64,000 nucleotides of DNA from Verrucomicrobiota bacterium (lineage in GTDB: Bacteria; Verrucomicrobiota; Verrucomicrobiia; Verrucomicrobiales; DEV007): contig PKCI01000147.1 in the NCBI GenBank assembly GCA_002862135.1, forward strand, positions 1-64,000. The letters are read 5' to 3'. The notes under the pieces are model-generated. The model worked only from the letters and a program-made list of their open reading frames with translations. It ran no database searches and had not been told where the DNA came from. Shown here piece by piece: positions 17,960-27,317 of the stretch. Made by a program: the position numbers and the translations under genes. The stretch's first letter is position 1. Each line of letters opens with the position of its first letter.

Positions 17960-19420
17960 TCACTCGTCCCGCTCGAACCACTCGCCGTAGGGCTGGTAGT
18001 TGTGATAGGGCACGGCCTTCTCTTTCCAGGCGTTGAGCTCACCGTCATATTTCTGACGTAGTTCTTTGAGCCTTTCCTGATACTCAGGATTCGATACGAG
18101 ATTGGTCAACTCGTAAGGATCTTTCCCGAGTTGATACATTTCCTCGGTTTTCTCGAAGCCATCCTTCTCATCGTAGGGCCAATAGATGTATTTCCAGTCC
18201 TTGGTCACAACCCCAAGACTCTGGACGGCTTTGGGACCCCACACGTTGATAAGTGGCAACTGAGTGTGCGTTTCAGCAGCCGGATTATCATAGAGCGGGA
18301 GCAGGCTCTTTCCGTCAATACCTTCGGGTATTTCAAGGCCAGCGAGTTCGAGCATAGTCGGATAGAAATCCGTATTCCCGGTCAAGGCACCACTTCGAAG
18401 TCGTTTTCCGGAATTGTCATGTCCGGGGATATAGACAATCATTGGAGCCCGCGAAGATTCTTCGTAGGGAATCACTTTGGATCCATAGCCGTGAGATCCA
18501 CAGAGGAACCCGTTGTCTGAAGTGAAAATGATCGCGGTGTTGTTCGCGACTCCAGCCTCCTCGAGCGCTTCGCGAATCATCCCGATCGCGACATCAACCC
18601 CGTAGATCTGCTGATGATAGATCGCCATGACCTGATCATATTTGTCTTTGTAACCCCAGCTTTCAAAGCGCTCATACTGGCGTCCCTGCCGGCTCTGGAG
18701 TGAGAAGTGCTCACCATTCTCACGACCATAGTTGGCCGGTTTTTTAAAGGTCTTACCTTCGTAGATATGGTCGAATTGCGGATCGGGAGTTGCCGGCATG
18801 TGAGGTGCCTTGAAGCTGATCGAGAGACAGAACGGCGCACCCCCCTTCGCTGAATCCTTGATAAAATCACGGCCAAAGGCTCCGTATGAAACACTCGCGT
18901 GCGGATACTCATCGGCATACTTTGCCATCGATTTGTTTTTCTTGGTGTCGTAGCTCGTCTGGCCCCGACCGGCACCCCAAGCATCGAAATCGTCTTCCGG
19001 AAGGTAGCCGCCCTTTTTGTCGTCCGGTTTGTCTGATACCTCAATGCCAATCTTGCCGGCAATGGCAGTGCGATATCCAGCGCCTCGAAGCAGGAGAGGA
19101 TAACTCTTGTCCCAATGCTCTCTCACAAGGTGCCCGTGCTCAAAGTTGCAGCCGTTCCGATACTCGAAAAGACCTGTGAAGATCGTCGCCCGGCTCGCCA
19201 TACAGATTGCCGTGGTGTCATAATGACGATCAAAGGTTATCCCGTCCTCCGCCAACGAATCAATGTGAGGCGTCTTAACATCATCATTCCCATAGCATCC
19301 CAGCGAATAAATCGTCTGGTCGTCAGTTAGCAGAAACACCAAATTCATTGGCTCCGCAGCTCGGGAAGCCAACGAAGCGAGAAAAACCAGACCGAGAATT
19401 AAAAAAATAGGAGCTTTCAT
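17960..19420 (-). CDS. Secreted sulfatase (family S1)
   Basis: A formylglycine-dependent sulfatase, probably acting on sulfated polysaccharides outside the cytoplasm. From the ATG at 19420 the product is 486 residues, with a signal peptide (hydrophobic FLILGLVFLASLA, cleavage near SRAA). The metal-site motif VFLLTDDQ (Asp-Asp) follows, then the active-site CMASRATIFTG with the Cys to be modified at residue 73. TSDNGFLCGSHGYGSK supplies the second metal and substrate residues. CxASR is the accepted variant of CxPSR. An upstream start at 19447 would disrupt the signal peptide. The likely substrate class resembles glycosaminoglycan/fucan N- or O-sulfate, which cannot be settled by eye. No maturase gene is adjacent. 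Confidence 0.9.
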   Translation of the reverse strand: MKAPIFLILGLVFLASLASRAAEPMNLVFLLTDDQTIYSLGCYGNDDVKTPHIDSLAEDGITFDRHYDTTAICMASRATIFTGLFEYRNGCNFEHGHLVREHWDKSYPLLLRGAGYRTAIAGKIGIEVSDKPDDKKGGYLPEDDFDAWGAGRGQTSYDTKKNKSMAKYADEYPHASVSYGAFGRDFIKDSAKGGAPFCLSISFKAPHMPATPDPQFDHIYEGKTFKKPANYGRENGEHFSLQSRQGRQYERFESWGYKDKYDQVMAIYHQQIYGVDVAIGMIREALEEAGVANNTAIIFTSDNGFLCGSHGYGSKVIPYEESSRAPMIVYIPGHDNSGKRLRSGALTGNTDFYPTMLELAGLEIPEGIDGKSLLPLYDNPAAETHTQLPLINVWGPKAVQSLGVVTKDWKYIYWPYDEKDGFEKTEEMYQLGKDPYELTNLVSNPEYQERLKELRQKYDGELNAWKEKAVPYHNYQPYGEWFERDE

Positions 19421-19530
19421 ATCCAAATGAGGGAGGATGGATACCATGCGTCCGGCAGAAACAGCAATAGCGGATATCCGATCCTGTCTTGCGTGAGATA
19501 GTCTAACGATTTACACTGGGAACAGATTTA

Positions 19531-19974
19531 ATGTCTCACTCGCACAATATAAAAGTCCCCAGTCTTGATGGTCTCCTTTCTACTTGCAGCGAGGCTGGCC
19601 TCAGGAAAACCAAGGCACTGGTCTCGGGATTAAAAGTGCTGGCATCGGCGAAGCATCCGTTGACCCTGCATCAAATTGCCAAATCCCCGATTTTTGACGT
19701 GGAATGCGATCCCGCCACCATTTACCGACTCGTCACCAAGCTGGAGGAACACCGCATCGTGAGGCGTATTGGTTTTCACAGTCGTGCTGCTCACTATTGC
19801 CTTCGCGAAGGGAATCATCAGGACTACTTGATCTGTCGCGACTGCGGCTCCATCGAGGTTCTAGATATTGCCTGCCCTGTTGAACATCTCGAAGAACAGA
19901 TTGCTTCAGACTGCGGTTATTCCGATCTGGAGCACGAGCTCGAGTTCTACGGTCGCTGCGGCACCTGCAAGTAA
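19531..19974 (+). CDS. Fur-family metal-responsive transcriptional regulator
   Basis: A 147-residue protein with an N-terminal winged helix (GLRKTKALVSGLKVLASAKHPLTL; recognition helix near PATIYRLVTKLEEHRIVRRI) and a C-terminal metal-binding half. Two CxxC pairs (CRDC about residues 108-111, CGTC near the end) form the structural zinc site, and NHQDYLIC carries part of the regulatory site. The HHHH-type stretch of Fur/PerR is reduced to a single NH, and the C-terminal CGTCK end is Zur-like, so it could be Zur. It is divergent from the sulfatase gene and stands alone. A zinc-binding protein gene (znuA) 9 kb away is a conceivable target. Confidence 0.85.
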   Translation: MSHSHNIKVPSLDGLLSTCSEAGLRKTKALVSGLKVLASAKHPLTLHQIAKSPIFDVECDPATIYRLVTKLEEHRIVRRIGFHSRAAHYCLREGNHQDYLICRDCGSIEVLDIACPVEHLEEQIASDCGYSDLEHELEFYGRCGTCK

Positions 19975-20109
19975 TCACACAGCAGCCCTGGTAGATCCGA
20001 TGATTAGCGTCTACGCGCGAACTCTATCTGCTCGAATCCCCTGATTCCATGGGCTTTCTCAGTGTTGAGGAAGTGAATTTCCACTGCTTAAATTGGAATT
20101 TACAGTTGT

Positions 20110-20127
20110 TCAAATCCACAGATTTGA
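20110..20127. promoter_or_regulatory. Palindromic site upstream of a small membrane protein gene
   Basis: TCAAATC-CACA-GATTTGA is a perfect seven-base dyad, 52 bases before the next start codon and 136 bases after the Fur-family gene. It may be an operator; there is no T run to make it a terminator. The rest of the 19975-20178 spacer holds nothing I recognise. Confidence 0.3.
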
Positions 20128-20178
20128 TATCTTTCTACTAGTTAAATCGCAAACCTGCGAAACGGACCTTCCTGTGCC

Positions 20179-20583
20179 ATGAGATTTTCAGCGAATCGCG
20201 TTGCCTTTATTTTAGGCGCCTTCATCCTCGGCCTGATGGCTATCGACGGACTGCTCCAACTCAATCGGGAAGCACATGCTGGTTTCGGAATGGGAACCAG
20301 CCAATGGGTAAACGCTGACAGCGCCATGGCTCTTTTGCTGGTTGGTCTTGTTGTCGGCCTTGTTGCCGGAATCGCTATTTTCTTTGGCTCTCTCGTCTTG
20401 CGGGAGAAGCGCTGCACTGAAACCCCTAACGAAATTGACTCTTTGCTCGAGGAAATTTCCCGCGAAGAAACAAAGGAGAGAGAGAATCCTCTTTTCGTCG
20501 AAGACAACTCTCTCGAAGAACCGATCGAATCTCTCGATCCTTGGGAGCGACCCGCCGACTGGTGGAAGCGCGACGACGACTAA
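20179..20583 (+). CDS. Small membrane protein of unknown function
   Basis: I do not recognise a family. The 134-residue product has two transmembrane helices (about residues 8-25 and 53-75) joined by a short loop (REAHAGFGMGTSQWVNADSA). The cytoplasmic C-terminal tail of about 55 residues is rich in Glu and Asp (SLLEEISREETKERENPLF) and ends in RDDD. The hairpin topology with an acidic tail is common among uncharacterised envelope proteins. The start ATG at 20179 follows a weak purine stretch. It converges with xerD across 39 bases. Confidence 0.7.
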   Translation: MRFSANRVAFILGAFILGLMAIDGLLQLNREAHAGFGMGTSQWVNADSAMALLLVGLVVGLVAGIAIFFGSLVLREKRCTETPNEIDSLLEEISREETKERENPLFVEDNSLEEPIESLDPWERPADWWKRDDD

Positions 20584-20622
20584 GCTCCAGCCCTGACGCC
20601 AGCGTCTCCTCGGCCCACGTGC

Positions 20623-21519
20623 CTACCCTCTCGGGTGAAACTTCCGGTGCACATCACGAAGCTGTTTTTGATCCACGTGAGTGTAGATCTGTGTCGTTGA
20701 AATGTCGGCGTGACCCAACAATTCCTGGATCACTCGCAAATCGGCACCATTGCCAAGCAGGTGCGTCGCAAAGGAATGACGCAACAGGTGAGGGTAGACA
20801 TTCTGTTCGATTCCGGCGAGCTTAGCCCGCTGCTTAACAATCTGCCAGATGCGTGTCGTAGTGAGTTTCTTACCCCACTTCGAGAGAAAGATCTCGCTTC
20901 CCGATTGCCGACTGACAAGTGAGGGGCGCTCTCCCTTAAGATAGCAGTTGAGTGCCTCCAATGCCGCGGAGCCCACAGGAACCACGCGCGTCTTATTCCC
21001 CTTCCCCGTTACCCGAATAGCCCCGTCCTCTAGGTAGATGTTCTCGAGTCGGGCATTAACGAGTTCGGAAACGCGCAACCCGCTAGAATAAAGGAGCTCT
21101 AGAATGGCAGTATCGCGACGAGCCAGGGGGCGGCTGTCCTCGCGGGACGCTTCGAGTAGTTTCTTCACCGAGAGCTCGTTCAGTGTCTCAGGCAAATATT
21201 TTTCAACCTTGGGCGAGTCGATCCCTTCGGCCACATCTTCACTTACCTTGCCCTTGCCAGCGAGGTAGCGGAAGAATATCTTTATGCCAATCAGGTTGAC
21301 TCGAAGGCTTGAACTCGCGACGCGATCGTCCAGTCGGCGATGGGCCAAATAAGCTGTTAAATGGTCAAGAGTTACCTGCCCCGGTTCCGTCACACCCCGT
21401 TCATTCTCGAGCCACTCCGACAGGTGATCGAGTGCCCGCCGCACTGATAACTGATAGTTATCCGACAGTCCTTTTTCGACGGCCAGGTAGCGTAGGAAGC
21501 GTTCGATGTCCCGCTCCAT
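20623..21519 (-). CDS. xerD: Tyrosine recombinase, XerD-like
   Basis: Second Xer recombinase of the window, 298 residues (the E. coli XerC and XerD are both 298). The N-terminal core-binding domain reads IERFLRYLAVEKGLSDNY. The catalytic domain has Arg in SSGLRVSELVN, Lys in VTGKGNKTRVVPVG, HLLRHSFATHLLGNGADLR, LLGHADISTTQ and Tyr in IYTHV. The phrases GLSxNTxxSYRRDL-like and HADISTTQIYTHV are XerD-typical. The start lies six bases after the stop of the 971-residue zinc-ribbon gene, so both are probably one transcript. Together with the XerC-like protein it should act on the chromosomal dif site. Confidence 0.9.
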   Translation of the reverse strand: MERDIERFLRYLAVEKGLSDNYQLSVRRALDHLSEWLENERGVTEPGQVTLDHLTAYLAHRRLDDRVASSSLRVNLIGIKIFFRYLAGKGKVSEDVAEGIDSPKVEKYLPETLNELSVKKLLEASREDSRPLARRDTAILELLYSSGLRVSELVNARLENIYLEDGAIRVTGKGNKTRVVPVGSAALEALNCYLKGERPSLVSRQSGSEIFLSKWGKKLTTTRIWQIVKQRAKLAGIEQNVYPHLLRHSFATHLLGNGADLRVIQELLGHADISTTQIYTHVDQKQLRDVHRKFHPRG

Positions 21520-21525
21520 TCGCGA

Positions 21526-24441
21526 TTAACGAAACCAGCCCTCAGTGATGTACTCAGTGATGACGTAGTGATTAATTCCGTGAGGAAAGGGCTTCTCCTC
21601 CATCGTTATAATCACAGCCAGCGGATCTTGGTTGAGCGAAATCACCTCTTCAAACCGGGCCGCAATCGGGCTGTCTTTCTTCACAAAGGCATAGGTGGAA
21701 AATTCATTGAGACCTCCGTAAGGCGGCTTTACCCGGTAAACGAAGTAGTCGTCGAGATTGGTAAATCCATCGCGATCAAGACCGTAGTAATCGGAGACAC
21801 GATTAATCACAACCCTCAAAGTGTGCGGACTGGGAATATCCCCAGCGAGGAACTTTACGAAGCGCTCATCCTGAAATTCGGAAAACACTTCCCAGTCGAC
21901 CTTAAGAAGCCCGTCCTCCTCACGGATGATCATTGGGAAGCCAGGATCATTCTCGCTGCTTGAAATCAGATAAACCCAGTAAGGACCGCCCCTCTTTTTA
22001 TCTGGCTCCATCTGGAACAACGCCTTAGAAAAAGTAGCAAACTGCTTGAAAGGCCACTTCTGGTAATACTCCTCAATCGAGGGGCGGAGGCTGTCTCCAC
22101 GGTAGACATATTTCATTCGGGTTTCCCAGTCAGGAGCCCGCAGGTAGGCATCGAGGAGATCGTGGGTTCGCCCTAACAAATCATCTGGAGATGTCGGAGC
22201 CGGGAAACCGGCCTCCAGATTGTAATTCGAAACGCTCATTGCCGCGGGAGATGCCACACCTTCCACAATCGATGTCGGCGATTGATCTTCAGGCGCACGG
22301 ACCAAAGGGGTGACTCCCGGAGCGTTATCGGCAACTGCCGTCACAAACTCGCTTGCAGCAGAATTCGCCATTTCCGTTAGAGACAGGCTGGTTGGGCCGG
22401 CGTTTCCAACCCCTTCCGGAGAAGAATCACCGTTTACAATACTTAGAACCCTCTCATCAAAAGACATGGCCGGGGCGTCACCTTCTTCACTAGTTGTGAT
22501 TGCATCAGCCACAACATTATTGACCGGAGTTGGTTCCACCGGCGGATTCTCAACCGGAAGTGCCGGTGGGACGGTCGCAATAGGATTCTCTGTCGTCGCT
22601 GGCGGCTCCAGGATCTCCGTCGCCATTGTCGGGGGAGTTGGAGGATTGATGCTGGTCGGGACACTGCCACTGGGAGAATCAACACCCGGGGACATACCGA
22701 GGTTGGAGGAGGCCAGGGCCTCTGGCCCTTTGGCGATTGCTGGCGGAGGAGACTCTATTTCAGGGTCTGGAGTCGCTATGTCAATTCCACCCAGCGCATT
22801 GATAACGAGAACTACCACCACGACAGCGATGATGGCAATGGCACCTATGGCAGAAAGCATTGCCACTCCGGTTCGGCTGGGTCCTCCGCTTTTACCACTG
22901 CCGGAACCGGCACCGAACATCTCGTCCAGTTCATTGGTTGCCGTGATCTTTTCGGTGTCTTCCTCGGGCTCGGGCAGCTCTGCCTCAGGAGCTTGGGGTG
23001 GCTTGGACGGAGTGATCGACTCAAGAGGTTTCGGGAGTTCCTGCTGCCCCACTTCCTCAGGTCCAGCAAAGATATCGTAAATGGGATCGCCCGCGTCTGC
23101 ATCATTTGACGGAAGTTCGTTGAGATCCAGCTTCGCTTTAACGTCCGAGAAACCAACGCCTGACGAATCGATCCCACTGAGGAACTGGTAAAAATCGTCT
23201 CCCAACTCAGTATCAACGTCAACCGCTGGCACTTCGACCATCTCATCTTCAACAACCGGTTCAAATCCCAGCTCTGATGTCATATCTTTCGGAGCCGGCT
23301 CAAGCGGCGCGGTTTTGGGCTCACGAGGCCCAACCCCAAATTCGTGGATACTATTATTAGCGAAATTCGTCTCTGGCTCATTTCCAGGCAGAAGGATCGG
23401 CTTGAGAGGCTCGGTAATTTCCAGTTCATCCATCGAAATCGATGGTTCTTCTTCTGAAATCTGGAGTTCGTCGATCGAAACAGCCAACTCATCGTGTGTC
23501 AACGGCTCTAGCACTTCGCTCGTTTCCTCCACCAAAGGCTTAACAGTCTCATCAGGTTCTTGAATGACGTCGTTAAGCGGGGCGACCGCCTCGCCAATTG
23601 GAGCAGGAATTTCCGTGGCGGATTCCGGCGCCAGTTCCTCCTCAGCCACCAATGGCGCCGGAGTCAAAGCATTGATCGGTTCAATAGCCTCAACGGGGTC
23701 CTCCAAGCCTGAGAAATCCGGCGACTCGTTGCTTTCTTCTTGATTCTCAGCAAGACCCTTATTGGAGGTATGCGTCGGGAAGATGAAGTCACCAGGACTG
23801 CACTGCCCCATCACGTCACCGGGCATCGGCAACACCAACTTAGTTGGCTCAATTTCTTCCTCGGGAGTCAAAGTTTCGGCCACATTGTTGCCTTGTCCCG
23901 CCAATGAAGTATCGAGGCGGGGAAGCTCACCCGGTAGCGAGGTATCCGCCTCACGAACAGGTAGTAGACTGCTCGGCCGCGGATTGATTTTAATGGGTTG
24001 CGTTTTAGCAACCGCTGGTGGCTCTTCGGTAACATGCTCCGGCGGAATCGGAGTAATCATGTCGTGCTGATTCGCTGCTGAAAGGTTTTCAGGAATAACG
24101 GGAGCAGGGGGAGCAACCATGCCACCGGTAAATACCGGAGCTTTCGGGGGTTGAGGAACCGGGACTGAAGCCGTTGTTTTGGCATCAATCGCGTTTACTC
24201 GAGGTGCCAGCGGCTCGGGAAGAACCATACTCTGTGAAGGATCATGAGCGATGACTGACTCAGGCTCAGGAGCGGTAATCAATTTTGACTCCACGCTAAT
24301 TTCTTCAGTGAAGTTTTCGAAATCCGTAGGCGCCATTATCTTCACCCCGCACTTGGGACAAGGAGCAGTCACACCGGCAAGATGAGTCGGTACGCGGAGC
24401 TTTGCGTGGCAGTTCGGACAGGTGAATTTTATCTTTTTCAC
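21526..24441 (-). CDS. Large MJ0042-type zinc-ribbon membrane protein of unknown function
   Basis: A 971-residue protein starting at GTG 24441, with AGAGG nine bases upstream. The N-terminus is a zinc ribbon: FTCPNCHAKL and TAPCPKCGVKI, two CxxC pairs of the MJ0042 type. Then comes a disordered region of about 500 residues very rich in Glu, Pro and Ala, and a single transmembrane helix (GAIAIIAVVVVVLVINALGG, about residue 545). A second Pro/Ser/Thr-rich linker follows, then a folded C-terminal domain of about 230 residues (LLGRTHDLLDAYLRAPDWETRM onward). This layout puts the zinc ribbon in the cytoplasm and the C-terminal domain outside. The family is frequent in Verrucomicrobia and Planctomycetes without known role. 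It is co-oriented with, and six bases from, xerD. Confidence 0.8.
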   Translation of the reverse strand: MKKIKFTCPNCHAKLRVPTHLAGVTAPCPKCGVKIMAPTDFENFTEEISVESKLITAPEPESVIAHDPSQSMVLPEPLAPRVNAIDAKTTASVPVPQPPKAPVFTGGMVAPPAPVIPENLSAANQHDMITPIPPEHVTEEPPAVAKTQPIKINPRPSSLLPVREADTSLPGELPRLDTSLAGQGNNVAETLTPEEEIEPTKLVLPMPGDVMGQCSPGDFIFPTHTSNKGLAENQEESNESPDFSGLEDPVEAIEPINALTPAPLVAEEELAPESATEIPAPIGEAVAPLNDVIQEPDETVKPLVEETSEVLEPLTHDELAVSIDELQISEEEPSISMDELEITEPLKPILLPGNEPETNFANNSIHEFGVGPREPKTAPLEPAPKDMTSELGFEPVVEDEMVEVPAVDVDTELGDDFYQFLSGIDSSGVGFSDVKAKLDLNELPSNDADAGDPIYDIFAGPEEVGQQELPKPLESITPSKPPQAPEAELPEPEEDTEKITATNELDEMFGAGSGSGKSGGPSRTGVAMLSAIGAIAIIAVVVVVLVINALGGIDIATPDPEIESPPPAIAKGPEALASSNLGMSPGVDSPSGSVPTSINPPTPPTMATEILEPPATTENPIATVPPALPVENPPVEPTPVNNVVADAITTSEEGDAPAMSFDERVLSIVNGDSSPEGVGNAGPTSLSLTEMANSAASEFVTAVADNAPGVTPLVRAPEDQSPTSIVEGVASPAAMSVSNYNLEAGFPAPTSPDDLLGRTHDLLDAYLRAPDWETRMKYVYRGDSLRPSIEEYYQKWPFKQFATFSKALFQMEPDKKRGGPYWVYLISSSENDPGFPMIIREEDGLLKVDWEVFSEFQDERFVKFLAGDIPSPHTLRVVINRVSDYYGLDRDGFTNLDDYFVYRVKPPYGGLNEFSTYAFVKKDSPIAARFEEVISLNQDPLAVIITMEEKPFPHGINHYVITEYITEGWFR

Positions 24442-24714
24442 TTTGTTATGCCTCTTGAGGGTTCAACACACAAGTGGGCTCCGCTGCCGCCTGTTCGCGG
24501 TGAAACAAACTTGCGGCCGAGTAAGGCGATTAGACACAATTGAGAGGTGAAACGGGAAAAGCCCTATAGGCTACGTTGTAATCTTATCATTGAACCTCAA
24601 ATTTGCAAATTTTTGTTAAGAATCTTTTAAAATAAGGGGTTAATTACTCTCAATTTTGCGAAAATACCACTGGAACACTGCAAGAATTATAAAATTGCCT
24701 ATCGGCGGCCAAAA

Positions 24715-26049
24715 TTAAGCTTCTAGACGACACGGAACCAGAATCGCATCACTCATTCCATGGAGAATCTTCTTATCGCTCGGACAAATAGTGGCCAGAA
24801 CGCCTCCGAGGCGCACCTCCCAATCTCGAGCGCCGACAAAGTAATAGGGGCATAGCCGGACCCGGCCCTCCATCACTTCAATTTCACCCGTCTCCGGATT
24901 CAACCACGGGTGCTCGACCAATCGCCCATTGTGGAACCGCTGGAGGACAAATGGAGCCGCATCGAAGTTCGCCAGCGCCTCATCGACGGCTTCACCCCAC
25001 TCCACCTGGGAAGCGTCGCTCCCGATCGTGACGCTCCGACTGCCCCAGGCGCGCTCGTTGAATCCGCTCAGCTTGAGAACCAGATCGCGCTCGGCTTGAG
25101 AAAACTGCTTCATCTCCGAAAAGTGCTGAATGCCCAAACCGGGGATAACGGCGTGATGAGGAACTTCCGCAGGGTCAACAATCCAACTCATCGGAAAGAT
25201 CTCTCGCAGTCGGCGCCAGTTCCCGTCACGCAATTCGCGGCGCCAGACTTCCTTCAGCGGGTGAGACCAGAAAAGCGCCGACCACATTTTCTCCTCAAGC
25301 CATGGCTTAAACGGACTGGTAACATCGATAGCGCCAGCAGCAGCAGCCTCACCTGCAGCTGCGCCACCGCGAACATTAGGAAGATCGAAGAGCTCAAAAA
25401 AGCGATACACGTCCCGACTTCCCGGTTTGTAAGTCTCCGCATCTGCTACCTGGAAATCCCCTTCCAAACGTTCCGAAAACCATTCCATTTCAGGCCGGTA
25501 ATTGCCTGCTTCTTCCGACACCAGAATATCAGCGGCATCCTTTTTAAAAATGGAGGAAAAACCCGAAAACATTCCGTCGGCTCCTCCTACGATCTCTGCT
25601 TGGGGAGTGATCGTAGAGTAGGCTTGACTCAGCCATGCGGTGAGACCAATACCCCCGGGGACAGAATCAAGTTCGCTGGCAGTGAATCCGTTTTCGATTA
25701 AGATGAGGTCCGGCCGAATCACACGGGGAACAGCTTCTGCCACCGGTGACCCCAGGCTCATCTCCAACAACGACTCCGGCTTGCCTCGATTAAGGTACTC
25801 CGCGATCCACCCCGGCAGTGAACCTTTCCGGCTTCGCCGATAAATTAAGTCTGCAGCCTGCTGAAATTTGAGCAGAATCGGCCCCAGTCGCACGAGGGTT
25901 TTGACCTCCCTTTTCGAAAGCGGAAATGCCTCAGGAGAAATCCGCCATGACTTTTCTGCAAATAGTCCGCCCTCAGGTAAGGAATCGCGGACTAGTCCGG
26001 CTCTTTCGATCGGATTCGCATGAGAAGAAATGGAAGGTTGGGGAATCAT
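24715..26049 (-). CDS. Conserved hypothetical protein, possible ATP-grasp-like fold
   Basis: A 444-residue soluble protein; I cannot name the family. The C-terminal third reads LVLKLSGFNERAWGSRSVTIG, then WGEAVDEALANFDAAPFVLQRF. This resembles the order of motifs in ATP-grasp enzymes of the circularly permuted kind (LVLKP...GGxGV.IG...PFVLQ), so an ATP-dependent ligase is possible but unproven. A Gly/Ala-rich stretch (GGAAAGEAAAAGA) is in the middle. The ATG overlaps the ruvA stop in an ATGA, which suggests translational coupling to ruvA although no functional link is known. The 273-base spacer downstream (24442-24714) is AT-rich and has no gene. Confidence 0.7.
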   Translation of the reverse strand: MIPQPSISSHANPIERAGLVRDSLPEGGLFAEKSWRISPEAFPLSKREVKTLVRLGPILLKFQQAADLIYRRSRKGSLPGWIAEYLNRGKPESLLEMSLGSPVAEAVPRVIRPDLILIENGFTASELDSVPGGIGLTAWLSQAYSTITPQAEIVGGADGMFSGFSSIFKKDAADILVSEEAGNYRPEMEWFSERLEGDFQVADAETYKPGSRDVYRFFELFDLPNVRGGAAAGEAAAAGAIDVTSPFKPWLEEKMWSALFWSHPLKEVWRRELRDGNWRRLREIFPMSWIVDPAEVPHHAVIPGLGIQHFSEMKQFSQAERDLVLKLSGFNERAWGSRSVTIGSDASQVEWGEAVDEALANFDAAPFVLQRFHNGRLVEHPWLNPETGEIEVMEGRVRLCPYYFVGARDWEVRLGGVLATICPSDKKILHGMSDAILVPCRLEA

Positions 26050-26645
26050 CCCTGTAATAGCCGCAGCGCAGTTCTCAACATTTCATCGGGCTGCACCATT
26101 TCTGCAGGAAGCTTGTCGATTACCTTCTGGGCTTCCGTTTGCTTGAACCCCAGGGAGATAAGTGCGAGAAGCACGTCATTCTTGGCCGCTGCATCCGGAG
26201 ATAGCGAAGTCCCTGCTGCCTGGTTTTCCCAAGCTTCCTTAACCCCGACTTTGTCGCTTAGCTCGAGAACAATTCGTTCCGCCGTCTTTTTACCCAGTCC
26301 CTTGACCTTGGCAATCGTGGTGATGTCACCGGATACCACCGCCTGCTTGAAGTCGGGGGTCGATAATCCACTTAGAACTGACATGGCGACCTTGGGCCCG
26401 ACCCCGGTTACCCGGTTAATCAGGAGACGAAATACATCACGGGATTCTTCATCTGCGAAACCATAGAGCGTCTGCTCCTGCTCACGAATGTGATGATGCG
26501 TCAGCACCTTGGTCTCTTCACCCATATTGCCAAAGTCCCCCTCCCCAATGAAAGGCACCACGACTTCGTATCCGACACCGCCGGCATTTATGACCAGGCG
26601 ACCGGGCCAGCTTTCTTCGAGCGTTCCTTGTAGAAATGTAATCAT
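26046..26645 (-). CDS. ruvA: Holliday junction DNA helicase subunit RuvA
   Basis: RuvA binds the four-way Holliday junction and loads the RuvB motor in recombination repair. The 199-residue protein has the N-terminal OB fold (MITFLQGTLEESWPGRLVINAGGVGYEV) and the two helix-hairpin-helix motifs (INRVTGVGPKVAMSVLSGL and VKGLGKKTAERIVLELSDK). A flexible linker and the C-terminal RuvB-binding domain (LLALISLGFKQTEAQKVIDKL) follow. The length is typical. ruvB and ruvC are not next to it. It overlaps the following unknown gene by four bases and diverges from 26685-27311. Confidence 0.95.
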   Translation of the reverse strand: MITFLQGTLEESWPGRLVINAGGVGYEVVVPFIGEGDFGNMGEETKVLTHHHIREQEQTLYGFADEESRDVFRLLINRVTGVGPKVAMSVLSGLSTPDFKQAVVSGDITTIAKVKGLGKKTAERIVLELSDKVGVKEAWENQAAGTSLSPDAAAKNDVLLALISLGFKQTEAQKVIDKLPAEMVQPDEMLRTALRLLQG

Positions 26646-26684
26646 CGGCGATAATTTCTTTCAAACCAACCTATTCCCGTGCGG

Positions 26685-27311
26685 ATGGCAACCGGATTTC
26701 AATTTCTTCGACCTTCCTCTATTTTGGCGATTTTCGCGACTGCCCTGTTGACTCACACCGGGCGGGCCCAGGAAGACGCTCCAGCCAAGCGTGTCGGAAT
26801 CATCTTTGAGGGCACATTCGAAAAACACGTCAACTCCAAGAAACCGGCCGACAGTGAGCTGACCCAGATGGTTCCCTATTATGAATGGGATTACGGCGTG
26901 CGGGCTTTTGATGAAAGTTACTGGACCAAGAATCGATTCACCTGGGAGCGAATCACTGCTATCGCTGAGCGCCTCGGCGACGATCTCATGGAGGTCATTG
27001 AACCGATGGCTGTCCGGGATGATCGGGGTGTTATCAAATACGCTTACATCAAAGACAAAGACCCTTTCCTCACCAGCATCATTCTCTCGAAGAAGCTGGT
27101 CGAAAAGTTCCGCGACTCGATGGGCGATTCCCTGCACGTCATGCTGATCGACCGACACATCGTCTACGTTTTCCCAGCCACCGGAATGCCGATTGCCGAC
27201 TATGGACCAGCTCTCGTCGATGAATACCGCAAGGCCAGACTGCCAGTCAGCCTTGAAGTGTTTCTCGTCGACGATTATGGCTTTCGGGTAATCGGTGAGC
27301 TGGAGCGGTAA
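26685..27311 (+). CDS. Secreted or periplasmic protein of unknown function
   Basis: I do not recognise the family. The 208-residue product starts with a signal peptide (hydrophobic SSILAIFATALLTH, probable cleavage near GRAQ). The mature part is a mixed alpha/beta protein with VGIIFEGTFEKHV and LTSIILSKKLVEKFRDSMGDSL. It ends with an amphipathic strand pattern (LPVSLEVFLVDDYGFRVIG). No catalytic motif is evident. The ATG at 26685 is preferred; a GTG at 26679 would add two residues. It converges with the second sulfatase with six bases between stop codons. Confidence 0.65.
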   Translation: MATGFQFLRPSSILAIFATALLTHTGRAQEDAPAKRVGIIFEGTFEKHVNSKKPADSELTQMVPYYEWDYGVRAFDESYWTKNRFTWERITAIAERLGDDLMEVIEPMAVRDDRGVIKYAYIKDKDPFLTSIILSKKLVEKFRDSMGDSLHVMLIDRHIVYVFPATGMPIADYGPALVDEYRKARLPVSLEVFLVDDYGFRVIGELER

Positions 27312-27317
27312 TCAGGA

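Noticed and set aside
24910..25701. 263-codon plus-strand open frame opposite the ATP-grasp-like gene
   Set aside because: No domain and no promoter; the minus-strand gene is coupled to ruvA by an ATGA overlap, which supports that strand.
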